Shown: piece after piece, positions 21,673 to 30,648 of the stretch
How the letters are laid out: every line of letters starts with the position of its first letter
Numbering within the stretch: position 1 is the first letter of the stretch
NCBI GenBank assembly: GCA_022570795.1
Contig: JAKUDP010000003.1
Location: 1,426,001 to 1,490,000 of the forward strand
Origin: Sphaerulina vaccinii
Taxonomy: Eukaryota > Ascomycota > Dothideomycetes > Mycosphaerellales > Mycosphaerellaceae
DNA length: 64,000 nucleotides
Reading direction: 5' to 3'
Program-made: the position numbers and the translations under genes
The notes under the pieces: model-generated
Told to the model about the DNA's origin: nothing
Seen by the model: the letters and a program-made list of their open reading frames with translations, nothing else
Databases searched by the model: none

Positions 21673-21814
21673 AGCATCACTGACTTGGCAGCATTCAACG
21701 AGATCATCAAACTGTATGGTAAAGCTTGCTATTACACTCGCTGCTCGGCAATCTACCCATAGAAAGGCTATCACAACAAGAGGTATCAGGCGTACCTTAT
21801 CATCACGCAGCACA

Positions 21815-22933
21815 ATGGCTTTCCATCTCCCAGCAGAAACGGATCGACATGAAGGCACAGTCATGGCATGGCCTACACTTCGCTCTGTCTCTGGAGAAGA
21901 ACACGACTATCCTAGTGGAGATCTGGCTAAGACACGTGAAGAAGTCGCCAATATCGCAAAGGCTATTGCCAGATACGAACCACTGCATCTCTTTGTGCGC
22001 GACTCCAAGGTTGGAGAAGGCCATGGTGTGGAGGACACCAACCTGAAGTCCGCACAAGCAGCTTTCGGCGATGCTGAGAATGTAACTATACATCAAACGC
22101 CGAACGTGCATTCTCTCTGGGCTCGAGATACTGCCCCTGTATTTGTGCGGAGTACGCTAGGTCCTGTCAATACCGACACGACTGGAGCAAGCCCAGCCAC
22201 GCAGCAGAGCACAGTTGCCGGCATGGTCCTCAGCTTCAACCAATGGGGCCGAAAGAATGCTCCCACAGCAGACTCATATCTTGCTGCAACAGCGGCCGAC
22301 ACATTGAGCAAACCTTGCACTCTAGCACCTTTCCGGGCCGAAGGCGGTGGCTTAATGTGGGACGGCGAAGGCACAATGCTCGCTACTGAATCTGCGATAT
22401 TGAATCCAAATCGAAATCCTGGCATCGACAAAAAGACAATGGAGACATACTTTGCTCATTGCTTTGGCATCGAGAAGACGATCTGGGTACCTGGACGACG
22501 AGGCTTTGACATCACAGACGACCACATCGATGCGCTGGCTCGTTTCACTGCACCTGGAGTGGTGCTGCTGAGCAAGCCACACAAGGAAGAAGACTACGGT
22601 AGCTATAACGCTCTCAAGACTACTCTCAGCACTGCTACAGACGCCAAGGGTCGCAGTTTCACTACGATCGATATACCAGAACCTGATGTGGAGGCAATGC
22701 TAGGGAAGGACTATCATGCAGACTCCGGACCTGTGGCTTCTTATGTCAACTTCCACATCGTGAACGGCGCTGTCATCGTCCCAGCATTCGGCGACGAAGA
22801 GAAGGATGCTAAGGTGGCTAGGCTCATTGGCGAGCAGTTCCCTGGAAGGAAAGTTGAGCAGGTCTTACTATATCAGCTGCCGATGCAAGGTGGAGGCATA
22901 CATTGTGCTACACAGCAGGTTCCTGCTGAATAA
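21815..22933 (+). CDS. Agmatine deiminase / peptidylarginine-deiminase-type hydrolase
   Basis: From ATG 21815 the product has 372 residues, the usual agmatine deiminase length. Family motifs appear in order: G-T-V-M-A-W-P near the start, L-W-A-R-D-T-A-P-V-F, F-R-A-E-G-G-G, T-D-D-H-I-D-A-L-A-R-F, and the catalytic-Cys block G-G-G-I-H-C-A-T-Q-Q near the C-terminus. The enzyme hydrolyses agmatine to N-carbamoylputrescine and ammonia; related members act on peptidyl-arginine. The Asp, His and Cys positions are all present, so activity is expected. An in-frame ATG at 21716 would add 33 residues rich in Arg, Ser and Thr and free of acidic residues, which resembles a mitochondrial presequence. Which start is used decides localisation. 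Confidence 0.88.
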   Translation: MAFHLPAETDRHEGTVMAWPTLRSVSGEEHDYPSGDLAKTREEVANIAKAIARYEPLHLFVRDSKVGEGHGVEDTNLKSAQAAFGDAENVTIHQTPNVHSLWARDTAPVFVRSTLGPVNTDTTGASPATQQSTVAGMVLSFNQWGRKNAPTADSYLAATAADTLSKPCTLAPFRAEGGGLMWDGEGTMLATESAILNPNRNPGIDKKTMETYFAHCFGIEKTIWVPGRRGFDITDDHIDALARFTAPGVVLLSKPHKEEDYGSYNALKTTLSTATDAKGRSFTTIDIPEPDVEAMLGKDYHADSGPVASYVNFHIVNGAVIVPAFGDEEKDAKVARLIGEQFPGRKVEQVLLYQLPMQGGGIHCATQQVPAE

Positions 22934-23524
22934 ATGGCTGGCCAGTGAGGTCATATCGAAGAGGTAGAGCACATATGCATACTTTTGGCGCAGAACCCCA
23001 CTCAACCACAGATCAGCTAGGACGAATCCAACAATCATATACTTGCAAAGTTGTGGTGCTTCCAGGGAAGTCAGCTGAATCAAATCGATTGATCCTTGCA
23101 CGACTTTGTCGACCGAGGATTAGAGGAGTTACATGAGAACCTTCCCTTTTGCTTGGGTTCGATTCTTGGAACATGCTCGACTTTTCTTTTTGGTCTTGCT
23201 CTTGGCGATATGTGCTGACATTACGTGTTCATCTCTGAAGCCGTCGATCCATCGTCTCCCTGGCACTGGTATGCGCGGTGGCTGGAAGCTTTACAGAAGA
23301 GTCAAGTCAACGTGAGAACTTGGCTTTCTTATTCGCTGCACTTCTCTGTCATATTGACAAACTCTACGGCATTCTATGCCAAAGCATCTCATGCGTCGTC
23401 CATCTCGCCGACGACTATCATGGTAGCTGCCTATCATGAAGCAATTCACGCAAACTTTTATCGCGCTTGACTGCTCAATCCATCCTCGACCTCAATACTT
23501 ACTCCTCAACGTTTCCCAGCTAAT
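22934..23524. other. Intergenic, no supported gene
   Basis: A 60-codon ORF (23133-23315) with a hydrophobic N-terminal stretch is present, but composition and lack of conservation clues do not support it. Confidence 0.35.
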
Positions 23525-23880
23525 TCAACTCTTACGACAAAACTTCTCTAGCTCGTCCTTGAAAGCCTTACGACTGATCGGATCATGACAAGCGCCATAC
23601 ATGAAGCTAAAAGCACGAATGAGCGTATAGCTACACATCAAAGGAATAAGCACTCACTTTCTCATCGCGGAAAACAGCGCATCATACTGATTGTCAGCGA
23701 CCCCGCAAGCGCGCGGAGCAAGTGAACCACGCGAAGCGTAGGGGCATTGTTCTCCCAAGCGCCGTAAAGGAGGAATTTGATGACTTCGTTGGTGACTTTG
23801 TGAAGACCGTTGAGTTCGACGTCGTGGTAGCGGGCTTCGATGGCTTCGAAGACTTGTTCGTGGTCGGTGAGGTCGGCCAT
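23525..23880 (-). pseudogene. Small two-exon gene with one-base frameshift (copy 1 of tandem pair)
   Basis: ATG 23880 opens a helical, charged frame (E-A-I-E-A-R-Y-H-D-V-E-L). It reads well to about 23710, then must shift by one base, within a short G run, to continue as A-D-N-Q-Y-D-A-L-F-S-A-M-R. A clear intron follows (23657-23607: GTGAGT donor, TTTAG acceptor) and a last exon ends at 23525 with a Cys near the end. Exon lengths sum to 305 nt, one short of a whole number of codons. This is either a pseudogene or a single missing G in the assembly; corrected, the product would have about 101 residues. The function is unknown. A related decayed copy lies 450 bp upstream on the same strand. Confidence 0.55.
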
Positions 23881-24329
23881 TGTTGCTAGAGTTAGTAGGA
23901 ATGGAGTAGCAGAGAGACGATATATGCGCATTGCTAGGCCGTAGCAAACAAGTTTGGTCCAAAGGAGCGTCTTTGTGCACAGCAGAAAGCGTTAGACCGT
24001 ACTTTCATTAACGATCTCCAGCTCAGTATCCTACGATCTTATGTATGCCGACACTCCCTATCATCAAGCAACTCATACGAACTCGTTATCGCCTGTCCTT
24101 CCATTTCACCCACCATAAGAACAAGCCCGACTCCAAGTGAACTTCATCTTCGATTCTCTGTTGAAATCAACGGTCCAGAATAGACTTGACAGAAAACACG
24201 CAAGAACTGCGTCAATATACCACGAGCTTTCTCGGCCTCTCCATTCGACAGGAGATCGATTAGCAAGGTCATCAGTAAAATATCAAACCTGAAACTACAC
24301 GTACTCAGCCAAAGCATCCGGGAATTCCC

Positions 24330-24523
24330 TCATACTTCTTGAGATGCCAAGAGCGCTTTGATACGAATCAGATCAGTTTGCTTCGCGGCGCCATTGAAGA
24401 TCACTTTGAGGACATCCTTGCTGAGCTTCCGAATGCCTGCTAGCTCTGCGGCGACGAAGTAGTCTGTGATGGCTTCGAGGAGTAAATCGTGGTTTGGCGC
24501 AGGACCTTCGCGACGTCCGTCAT
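24330..24523 (-). pseudogene. Decayed paralogue of the neighbouring small gene (copy 2)
   Basis: From ATG 24523 the original frame is lost almost at once. A second frame then reads L-L-L-E-A-I-T-D-Y-F-V-A-A-E-L and D-V-L-K-V-I-F-N-G-A to a stop at 24330. These align with copy 1 (V-F-E-A-I-E-A-R-Y-H-D-V-E-L and E-V-I-K-F-L-L-Y-G-A) in order and spacing. The pair is therefore a tandem duplication, and this copy is the more damaged. No product is predicted. Confidence 0.5.
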
Positions 24524-24852
24524 CGTTGCGTGTTTGATGATGGAGAAGTCATTATAGGAGAGAGTTGTTTAGAATAATAGCGATTTATGCTTCCCAAGCC
24601 AGGCCCGCTCGGACAAATGATAGTAGACGATGAAGCAAGCCCATTTCTACGTGATCTGGTGCACAGTATTATAGAAAGCCTGGATTGTACTATTGCGCTT
24701 CTTCTCTACACAATCATCAACTAAATTGACAACTCCTACCCCTTCCGATATCAAGACACGCGCACTTGGACAACACCATCTTCCTATCTACGCCGACATA
24801 GCTAGCTAGCTATTGACGCCCGTACGACCTAATAATGAGGCTTATTATTACC

Positions 24853-25360
24853 TCAAGGGTTCCCTTCCAAATCCGGCTTCTCCTCCTTATAATGACACTC
24901 CTTACCTAAAGGAGACCAACAAACAACACTCTCATGCATAGTACTTCTCAACGCACATCTATACCAATCGGCACCCTTCTGCGCCGCATCATGAACTGGC
25001 ACCTTACAGCTCTCGTACGTCTCTTTGAGGGTCCACTTCTGCCTGGTGTTGAACACGTTTTGTATTTGCCCTAGTTCGAAATGTTTGTTACCGCAATCTT
25101 TGAGTTCGATAAGCCAAGCCTTATCTATTATAGGTTTCTTCGAGATTAGCTAAAAGTACCATGCATGCAGTAGTAAAGTAGGTTAACCTATAGTCGTGTG
25201 TAGCAAGATCCTTTTCGATGACGGCTAAGCAATCCAATAGCGCTGTAGAGTTGGCATTGTGCTCAGGGCTCTCGAAAAGCTTTGGCTTTCGAGCTTCTGC
25301 GAGATGTAGTACGCCTATAAAGGTGAGGACGGCTAGGATGGTGGCTTTCTTGATCTACAT
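24853..25360 (-). pseudogene. Secreted Cys-containing protein relic, second codon TAG
   Basis: The minus strand at 25360 reads ATG TAG ATC AAG, then an excellent signal peptide (A-T-I-L-A-V-L-T-F-I-G-V-L ending A-E-A), followed by a hydrophilic mature region with a D-C-L motif. The frame must change once in the middle, around 25100-25190, through a short intron or an indel. It then continues through K-D-C-G-N-K, a C-K-V-P region and the C-terminal P-L-G-K-E-C-H-Y, stopping at 24853. A CAG-to-TAG change at codon 2 explains the lost start and is the typical RIP-type transition. I see no other in-frame ATG to rescue it. The surroundings are AT-rich. The ancestral role is unknown; a small secreted protein is certain only in outline. 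Confidence 0.55.
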
Positions 25361-25722
25361 ATTGAGGATAGTGATTGTTGAGTAGTCTTAATCGACTTGT
25401 GTAGCTTTATTGTCTTGCTGTTAAGTGAAGCGAACGGAAGATGGAATGAGACATCAGTGTCTGAAGTAGTAGTCAAGGTCCGGAAGGTCCGGTTCGTTTC
25501 CTGGCGACGTGGCAGCAAGATCTCAAGCTATCGATCGAGTGAAGAGAGCATATTAGTGATGCAAGTAGAAACACTGGAAGCTCCATCGTTGTATAGCTGT
25601 ACAGTACCAAGGCTGCGGTTAACCTTGTGCTCGTTGTGGTGCCGATCCGAATTCATCAAATCGCGTTGCTCTTGGCGTTCTTGACATCATGCTGAGAGCA
25701 CTTGTATCGTGGAGGCAGGCTC
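25361..25722. other. Spacer carrying a diverged copy of a promoter segment
   Basis: The part at about 25470-25640 resembles 26680-26825 (shared GAAGGTYCGGTT, CTGGCGAC, GTACCAARGCTG blocks). Each copy lies 100-300 bp upstream of a minus-strand start codon. No gene is seen. Confidence 0.45.
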
Positions 25723-26517
25723 TCATAGGGTCCCAAGTATATCGGCATTTGGCTCGCCCTTTTCGGTATGGGCATTCTTTGCCAGGAGGACCATTCCAGT
25801 TATATAGAGCACAGCAAACACCAGTCCAACCACGTAAAGAGCCGGTGTGAGGCACCGTCTAAGCCTGGGTGGGCACTTGAGCTGTGCAGGCGAACTTCGC
25901 TGTCGAGGCTCTGCAGCCGCACTCTCGTTAATGTCTGCGGGCCTCGTTTGCATTACTGCTGCCCTTGTGCTCGGAAATTCACGCCGATAAGCTGGAGGAA
26001 GATACGCCTGCCGATCATCACTGCTCACAGCATAAGCAGGAGGCGGAGGTTGTAGTCGTCCAGCTTCGAGGTCTATCGTATGGTCGCCACTGACAGTGTA
26101 GGCGGGCGGCGGAGCAGCAATCTCTGAAGGCACAGGCGCATTTTCATGTCTTGATATAGCGACCTCTGAAGATTCCTGCGCACGCGATTCTGAGTCTCTA
26201 TACAGAGAAGGAAATGCTCGCTCGGCAGCTCGTCTCGACATCGAACCCTCCACGATTTCTTTAGCTCTTTCGAGAAATGTGTGATCGATCGATTGCCTCA
26301 CGGATCCGTTCTGCGATACCAAGATGGCTCTGTGGAGAGAAATTCGATCCGTATGTGATGTGCTTGGCGCGGCCATGATAGCTCGTAGACGCTCGTATTC
26401 CGCATAATGCCAACCTAGACCGAAGGAGTGGTCTTCATTGTAGTGCTGTAGTAGCCGTTCTACCGAACGTATACCGGTGCCGCAGCAGAGGTAGTACTCG
26501 GGGAAAGTGTCCGACAT
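25723..26517 (-). CDS. C-terminally anchored membrane protein with three PPxY motifs
   Basis: The product has 264 residues in a single exon from ATG 26517. The N-terminal 120 residues are soluble, with a C-C-G-T-G-I start region and helical segments. The middle is Pro-rich with three P-P-A-Y motifs (P-P-P-A-Y-T, P-P-P-A-Y-A, L-P-P-A-Y-R). Near the C-terminus is one strong membrane segment (A-L-Y-V-V-G-L-V-F-A-V-L-Y-I), followed by about 20 residues. PPxY motifs bind WW domains, above all those of Rsp5/Nedd4 ubiquitin ligases. Single-pass PPxY proteins often recruit the ligase to membrane cargo. That role is inferred here from motifs only. It is divergent from another PPxY membrane protein. 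Its last 75 nt resemble the 3' end of the neighbouring relic in another frame. Confidence 0.7.
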   Translation of the reverse strand: MSDTFPEYYLCCGTGIRSVERLLQHYNEDHSFGLGWHYAEYERLRAIMAAPSTSHTDRISLHRAILVSQNGSVRQSIDHTFLERAKEIVEGSMSRRAAERAFPSLYRDSESRAQESSEVAISRHENAPVPSEIAAPPPAYTVSGDHTIDLEAGRLQPPPPAYAVSSDDRQAYLPPAYRREFPSTRAAVMQTRPADINESAAAEPRQRSSPAQLKCPPRLRRCLTPALYVVGLVFAVLYITGMVLLAKNAHTEKGEPNADILGTL

Positions 26518-27047
26518 CTTGATTTCTTGTCAGGAGTGATCTGCCGCTGAGTAGTCTTGATTGATCTAAGCAACTAATTCCTCTTGCTCGTGTGTAGATG
26601 GACTGAGGGTGGCGAGGAATTCGTTACAAAGTCTGGTCTTGAGGTAAAATTTAATGTCGATGGTCCAGGAACCAGGAGAAGTGAAGGTTCGGTTCCTGGC
26701 GACTGGACAGCAAAGCACCACGCTATCATGCAAAAGATCATGACATATTGGTGTTGCGTGCAGAGTGACTGGAGTCCCAGCGTTATAGAGCTGTATGGTA
26801 CCAAAGCTGTGGTTGATGCTTACCAGTTTCCTGGAATAAGCATACGTTGCCACACTAGTGCGATGCCTTGGACTTTCGCAAGTCCTCACTTCGTCGAAAA
26901 AGTGGCCTTACGCCTGCGGTGCCTTTCTCCTACATACACATTAGCTTCTCGAAACGCATACATCGTGAATTCTGCCAAGCATATGCGAGATTTGAGATTC
27001 ACCAATTGTCAGCTTCCTTTGCACAGTGTCAGCACATTACCACACGT
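26518..27047. promoter_or_regulatory. Divergent promoter region of the two PPxY membrane-protein genes
   Basis: This 530-bp spacer serves start codons at 26517 (minus) and 27048 (plus). It includes the segment at about 26680-26825 that is repeated near 25470-25640. The frame upstream of 27048 is open but has no ATG. Confidence 0.4.
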
Positions 27048-28220
27048 ATGAAACGTGACTCACCAGAGGGTCGAGCCCAAGCTGTAACATTGCATCCACC
27101 TCGAACAGATTTCCCACGACAACAACAACTCACACGCGAGGAAGCCGAGGAGTACATCAGAAGGCTGAACCCCATCGCAACATACAACACCATCTCAGCC
27201 TCCCTCCCTCCAAGAATGGCACACGGAGATCGAGCACTAAGCGAACCACGCTCTACGCAATCCTCGAATCGCACATCGGCGCAGAACACAGGAAGGAACA
27301 AAGTCCATCCCGCATTGAGAGACCAGCCCGCCATACCAAGCGGTCCGGGAGCATTCTACAGCACAATCGCAAGCCATAACCCATCAAGTCTTCGCCGTAC
27401 CATAGATCGCGACAATTCTCGACAGGTCTACATGGCTGCCCAGCGCGTGTCACCGCCAGGAGCGCGCGCATTGCCACCAAGAATAGGCGCTCGAGTCTCG
27501 AGTCGTGGATCGACACGTTCTCCGCCACCACAATACCGCGTTCGAGCGCATTCGGAGGAGCGACTGCCCTCGTATGAGTCGCCGCCGGAGTATGAATCTG
27601 CAGTACAACTACCTCGGCCAATTCGTGCCAGTACGAGAAGACCAAGGGCTAATTCCTGGGAAGCTGGAAATGTAGTAACGGGTGACGCGAGTTCGTATCG
27701 AAGACTTCCGCTTCAGAGTCGTCTTCCTCATCAGAGAGCGAGGAGGCGCAGGCGGGTATGCGGCAGCTTTTGCTGCAATTTCTTCATGATGCTGGGAATT
27801 GTAATTTCCGTCATCGTCGTGGTTGTGTGGGCGGTATCAAAAGGTGACACAGATCTAAGCTCCGCTTGCGAGTTGAACGAGGATTTGGCTTTCACATGTC
27901 GCAACAGGGGTGCCGCGCCGTTGTGCTTCGGAGATAACCTGATACCATTCGATCCTAGTTGGGAGACGGAGAAGTGGCGGGCCTTCGAGAGTTATGGCGG
28001 TGCAGTTCTTGCGTGCAAGGCTTATAGGAACTTTGAGGGCCAGGAGTGGATGACTTCGCCGAAGGACTTTGGAAGAACGCGAGTCAAGCAGTGGATGTGG
28101 AAATGTCAGGAGGCGAAGTGTACTGGGCAGGATTGTAGCGAGTTTGAAGGTGTTTGTGTGAGCGGAACGGAGGACAAGTCGACCAGGCAGCGTTTTGAGA
28201 ACTGGAATGAGAAGGTATGA
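27048..28220 (+). CDS. Single-pass membrane protein with PY-rich cytoplasmic and Cys-rich outer domain
   Basis: From ATG 27048 the product has 390 residues. Residues 1-235 are basic, Pro/Ser/Arg-rich and disordered, with P-P-P-Q-Y, L-P-S-Y-E and P-P-E-Y-E motifs. A strongly hydrophobic segment (M-L-G-I-V-I-S-V-I-V-V-V-V-W) lies at about residues 250-268 next to Arg and Cys residues that could be palmitoylated. The remaining 120 residues contain nine cysteines and three Trp residues, suggesting a disulfide-bonded luminal or extracellular domain. The layout, with ligase-binding PPxY on one side and a folded sensor-like domain on the other, is reminiscent of Rsp5 adaptors; this is inference. No database family is recognised. 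Confidence 0.68.
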   Translation: MKRDSPEGRAQAVTLHPPRTDFPRQQQLTREEAEEYIRRLNPIATYNTISASLPPRMAHGDRALSEPRSTQSSNRTSAQNTGRNKVHPALRDQPAIPSGPGAFYSTIASHNPSSLRRTIDRDNSRQVYMAAQRVSPPGARALPPRIGARVSSRGSTRSPPPQYRVRAHSEERLPSYESPPEYESAVQLPRPIRASTRRPRANSWEAGNVVTGDASSYRRLPLQSRLPHQRARRRRRVCGSFCCNFFMMLGIVISVIVVVVWAVSKGDTDLSSACELNEDLAFTCRNRGAAPLCFGDNLIPFDPSWETEKWRAFESYGGAVLACKAYRNFEGQEWMTSPKDFGRTRVKQWMWKCQEAKCTGQDCSEFEGVCVSGTEDKSTRQRFENWNEKV

Positions 28221-28600
28221 TGGAAGTCGTGCCCAATGTCAGTCACGCCTTAGAGTTGTCGATCGTAGCGAGTTGGATCAAGCCCTGAAGTACTGATTTC
28301 GAGAATCTTCGACGAGGCGGGATCTTCGGAAATCCTGAAAAGACTGAAGGAAGACTGAATGTTTTGTGGAGTCCTGTAGCGTTCCGAGCGTCACGTTTGG
28401 CATACATAGTCAAATGAATCCTCCGGACTGGAGCCTCAGGCTTTGCAGCTTCTGTTTGTGAACAACAAGTGTCCAAGTGCTTGAGTGATCGGGCGATCAC
28501 ATCTGGAGGTAAGCACATCTCAGTCTGCACGTGGTTTCCTCCGACGTTACTCTCTCTCTTGCACCTACCATTCGTCGACTCTTCGCACGAAGAAGCCAGA
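28221..28600. other. Intergenic, nothing recognised
   Basis: This is 380 bp between two plus-strand genes. The minus-strand frames here lack coding character. Confidence 0.4.
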
Positions 28601-29074
28601 ATGTCTTTCAAACAGAATACAGACAACGAACATACACGACACCTGTCACGACGTCTTAGCGTGAGAGATCTGACTCCGTCCCAGCTGAAGGCTATGGCAA
28701 TGGCAAGAGCCGCGGCACCCTCTCAAGAGCCTTGCCATGCGCAGTCGGCATGCAGGGCACGAGGCTGTGGCAGCCTCACAATGTATCAGGGTGTGTTCTG
28801 CTTGTCAGTCTCCCGATGTGATATTTGCTGACGTGTCTGGTGTAGTGATCAACTCAACAAGCACTGTCGATGTTGTCCGCTCTTCATGGAACAGAGATAT
28901 CTCCGCTCTCTCGACGCCAGGCACCAGGATGACAAAGCGCTTTCATATTTCGCGGACGAGCAAGAGTCGGCCGGCCAGGAGTTGGAGAAGTCTGATGATA
29001 TGCGGATGGAGATCATCCTGACCATCCTGATGTTATTGGCGCCACTTTTCGTTTGGTTCGCGGTCCGGCAGTGA
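28601..29074 (+). CDS. Small protein with Cys cluster and C-terminal membrane anchor, two exons
   Basis: Exons 28601-28782 and 28846-29074 give 136 residues. The 63-nt intron has GTATCA donor, GCTGAC branch and GTAG acceptor. This join is preferred over a GTGTGT donor 7 nt downstream because it alone links the open frames. The N-terminus is charged and ends in a short Ala/Met helix. A cluster of six cysteines (C-H-A-Q-S-A-C, R-G-C, then H-C-R-C-C) straddles the splice site. An acidic helix follows, and the last 20 residues are hydrophobic (I-L-T-I-L-M-L-L-A-P-L-F-V-W-F) with two residues after them. This is the layout of a tail-anchored protein. The Cys cluster might bind zinc. The function is unknown. 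Confidence 0.65.
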
Positions 29075-29190
29075 TGGGCAGAATATGCAGTTGCAAGGTC
29101 GCGCATTAGAAGCGCGGCCCACGATCTATTTCCCAATTCGCCCTTTCTGTCCATATCACATCTTATTCCATCGTCCATACTGTAGCAAAT

Positions 29191-29481
29191 ATGCAACGAG
29201 ATCAGGGCACGCAGACCAAGGGCGCGTCACTCTACCGGAAAAGTACCAGCTTCCCCACGAGACATGGCGATATTGGTGGCGAGATGTCTAAAATGTCGTC
29301 CTTCGATTATCATGGAATCGAAGTCAATGGCGATACCACACTACTGGAATTTCTGGAAGCGAAACACCAGCGGAATAGGAGAGAGGAGGAAAGAAGGCAG
29401 AGAATATATGCGGCCATGAGAGCGAAAGAAGATCTTGACAAGTGCATCTGGATGATGGAACAGCTCACTCACTCAGATTGA
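29191..29481 (+). CDS. Hypothetical 96-residue charged helical protein
   Basis: ATG 29191 opens 96 codons. The C-terminal 55 residues are highly charged and helical (E-F-L-E-A-K-H-Q-R-N-R-R-E-E-E-R-R-Q) and could form a coiled coil. No signal or membrane segment and no known family. It lies 116 bp after the preceding gene on the same strand. A real small gene is plausible but not proven. Confidence 0.4.
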   Translation: MQRDQGTQTKGASLYRKSTSFPTRHGDIGGEMSKMSSFDYHGIEVNGDTTLLEFLEAKHQRNRREEERRQRIYAAMRAKEDLDKCIWMMEQLTHSD

Positions 29482-29649
29482 AGCCCTCGAGGACTGCCGG
29501 GGATTATGAACGTCTTTCTCTCGCCGGTTTGGAGTTGGTTTTGTCTTGGAGATGAAGTTGTTTTGGGGCCAAAGTCAATTCCAGACCCCTGTCGTCGATC
29601 TCCATCTTGAGCTTCATTGACGATCCACTTCATCCTCCTCCTTCTCCAG

Positions 29650-29671
29650 ACAACAACAACAACAACAACAC
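29650..29671 (+). repeat. (CAA)n microsatellite in ERF4 leader
   Basis: Seven CAA/ACA units lie 30 bp before the ERF4 start codon. CAA-rich leaders are frequent in fungal mRNAs. Confidence 0.8.
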
Positions 29672-29700
29672 ATCAGCACCAATTGCTAGAGCATAACGAT

Positions 29701-30648
29701 ATGGAGACTCTCCACAAGATCGCCGGAGTCAGCGAAGCCCAACGCTCCGACGCCGCCTCTCCGCCCCCACCAGCGCAAACAGCAGTGATATCACCGATTC
29801 CTCCTCCTGTTCCCGCCAAAGACGACGCTCGCAGCATCAAGAGTTCTAAGAGCACCGGCCGCGCCTCCCTCCCTCTCAATCGCCGCAAATCACAAAAATC
29901 CTTCAAATCTGGACGATCAGTCCATTCAGCCAGACGCAGCAAGTCCCTTGTTGCAGGCGATGCGCCTCCCACGCCGAAACTCAATAAGAACGAGCGAAAC
30001 ACATACGGAGACTTAGCGCCACAACATGTCCAAGGTTCGAGACAAGGCAGCACGTTCGAAGGCGAGAATGAAGCAGCAGCAGAAGAAGAAAGTGATTTCG
30101 AATGGGGTCCTCAGCATCCATGTTTCCCACACCCCAACCCTCACTGCGTACCGAACAGTCCAGAAGCAGCAGAGACGAGAGTCATACGTGTGAAAAGAGA
30201 CTATCTGATAGCTGGAGACCTATACCCTCAATATGCGAATCTGTATCCTGAGATTCTGGACCCTATGGTCACCGATGAGGAGTTTCGAGATGTGATACAG
30301 CAGATCAACACGATATTACTGAAAGCTTTCTCGCCGGATACCTTTCGAGCATGGGCTGATGCTATTCTGGGTGTTGCGACAGGTTACTTTTGGGATGATC
30401 TGGGGTTCACGGGAGCGAGGAGTGGGGAGAAGGAGTTGGAACGGTATATCAACCGATGGAATGCTGAGAGGGAGAAGGAAGGCAGAGAAGTCAAGTTGAT
30501 ACAGCCAAGGACAACGGGGTTCATGACGCTGGACTTTGTGGTGCCGGATCCGGGAATTGACATTGCGGTGGAGGAAAGTGTTGGTGAAGAAGAAGAGGCT
30601 GCCAGGACAGAGTATAGTGCCGTGGCACCATCGACGCAAAGGGCATAG
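29701..30648 (+). CDS. ERF4: Ras palmitoyltransferase subunit ERF4 (Golgin A7/ERF4 family)
   Basis: The product has 315 residues from ATG 29701. The first 140 residues are disordered and basic, with Pro runs. The C-terminal half matches the GOLGA7/ERF4 domain: V-I-R-V-K-R-D-Y, then Y-P-E-I-L-D-P, E-F-R-D-V-I-Q-Q-I-N, a helix carrying the segment T-G-Y-F-W-D-D-L, then L-E-R-Y-I-N-R-W-N and a closing L-I-Q-P-R-T-T-G-F-M. ERF4 binds and stabilises the DHHC enzyme ERF2 on the endoplasmic reticulum; together they palmitoylate Ras. The long N-terminal extension and acidic C-terminal tail are typical of filamentous fungi. ERF2 is not in this window. Confidence 0.88.
   Translation: METLHKIAGVSEAQRSDAASPPPPAQTAVISPIPPPVPAKDDARSIKSSKSTGRASLPLNRRKSQKSFKSGRSVHSARRSKSLVAGDAPPTPKLNKNERNTYGDLAPQHVQGSRQGSTFEGENEAAAEEESDFEWGPQHPCFPHPNPHCVPNSPEAAETRVIRVKRDYLIAGDLYPQYANLYPEILDPMVTDEEFRDVIQQINTILLKAFSPDTFRAWADAILGVATGYFWDDLGFTGARSGEKELERYINRWNAEREKEGREVKLIQPRTTGFMTLDFVVPDPGIDIAVEESVGEEEEAARTEYSAVAPSTQRA

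Noticed and set aside
23133..23315. 60-codon ORF with hydrophobic segment
   Set aside because: Too short, the hydrophobic part is not a convincing signal peptide, and no splice partners were found.
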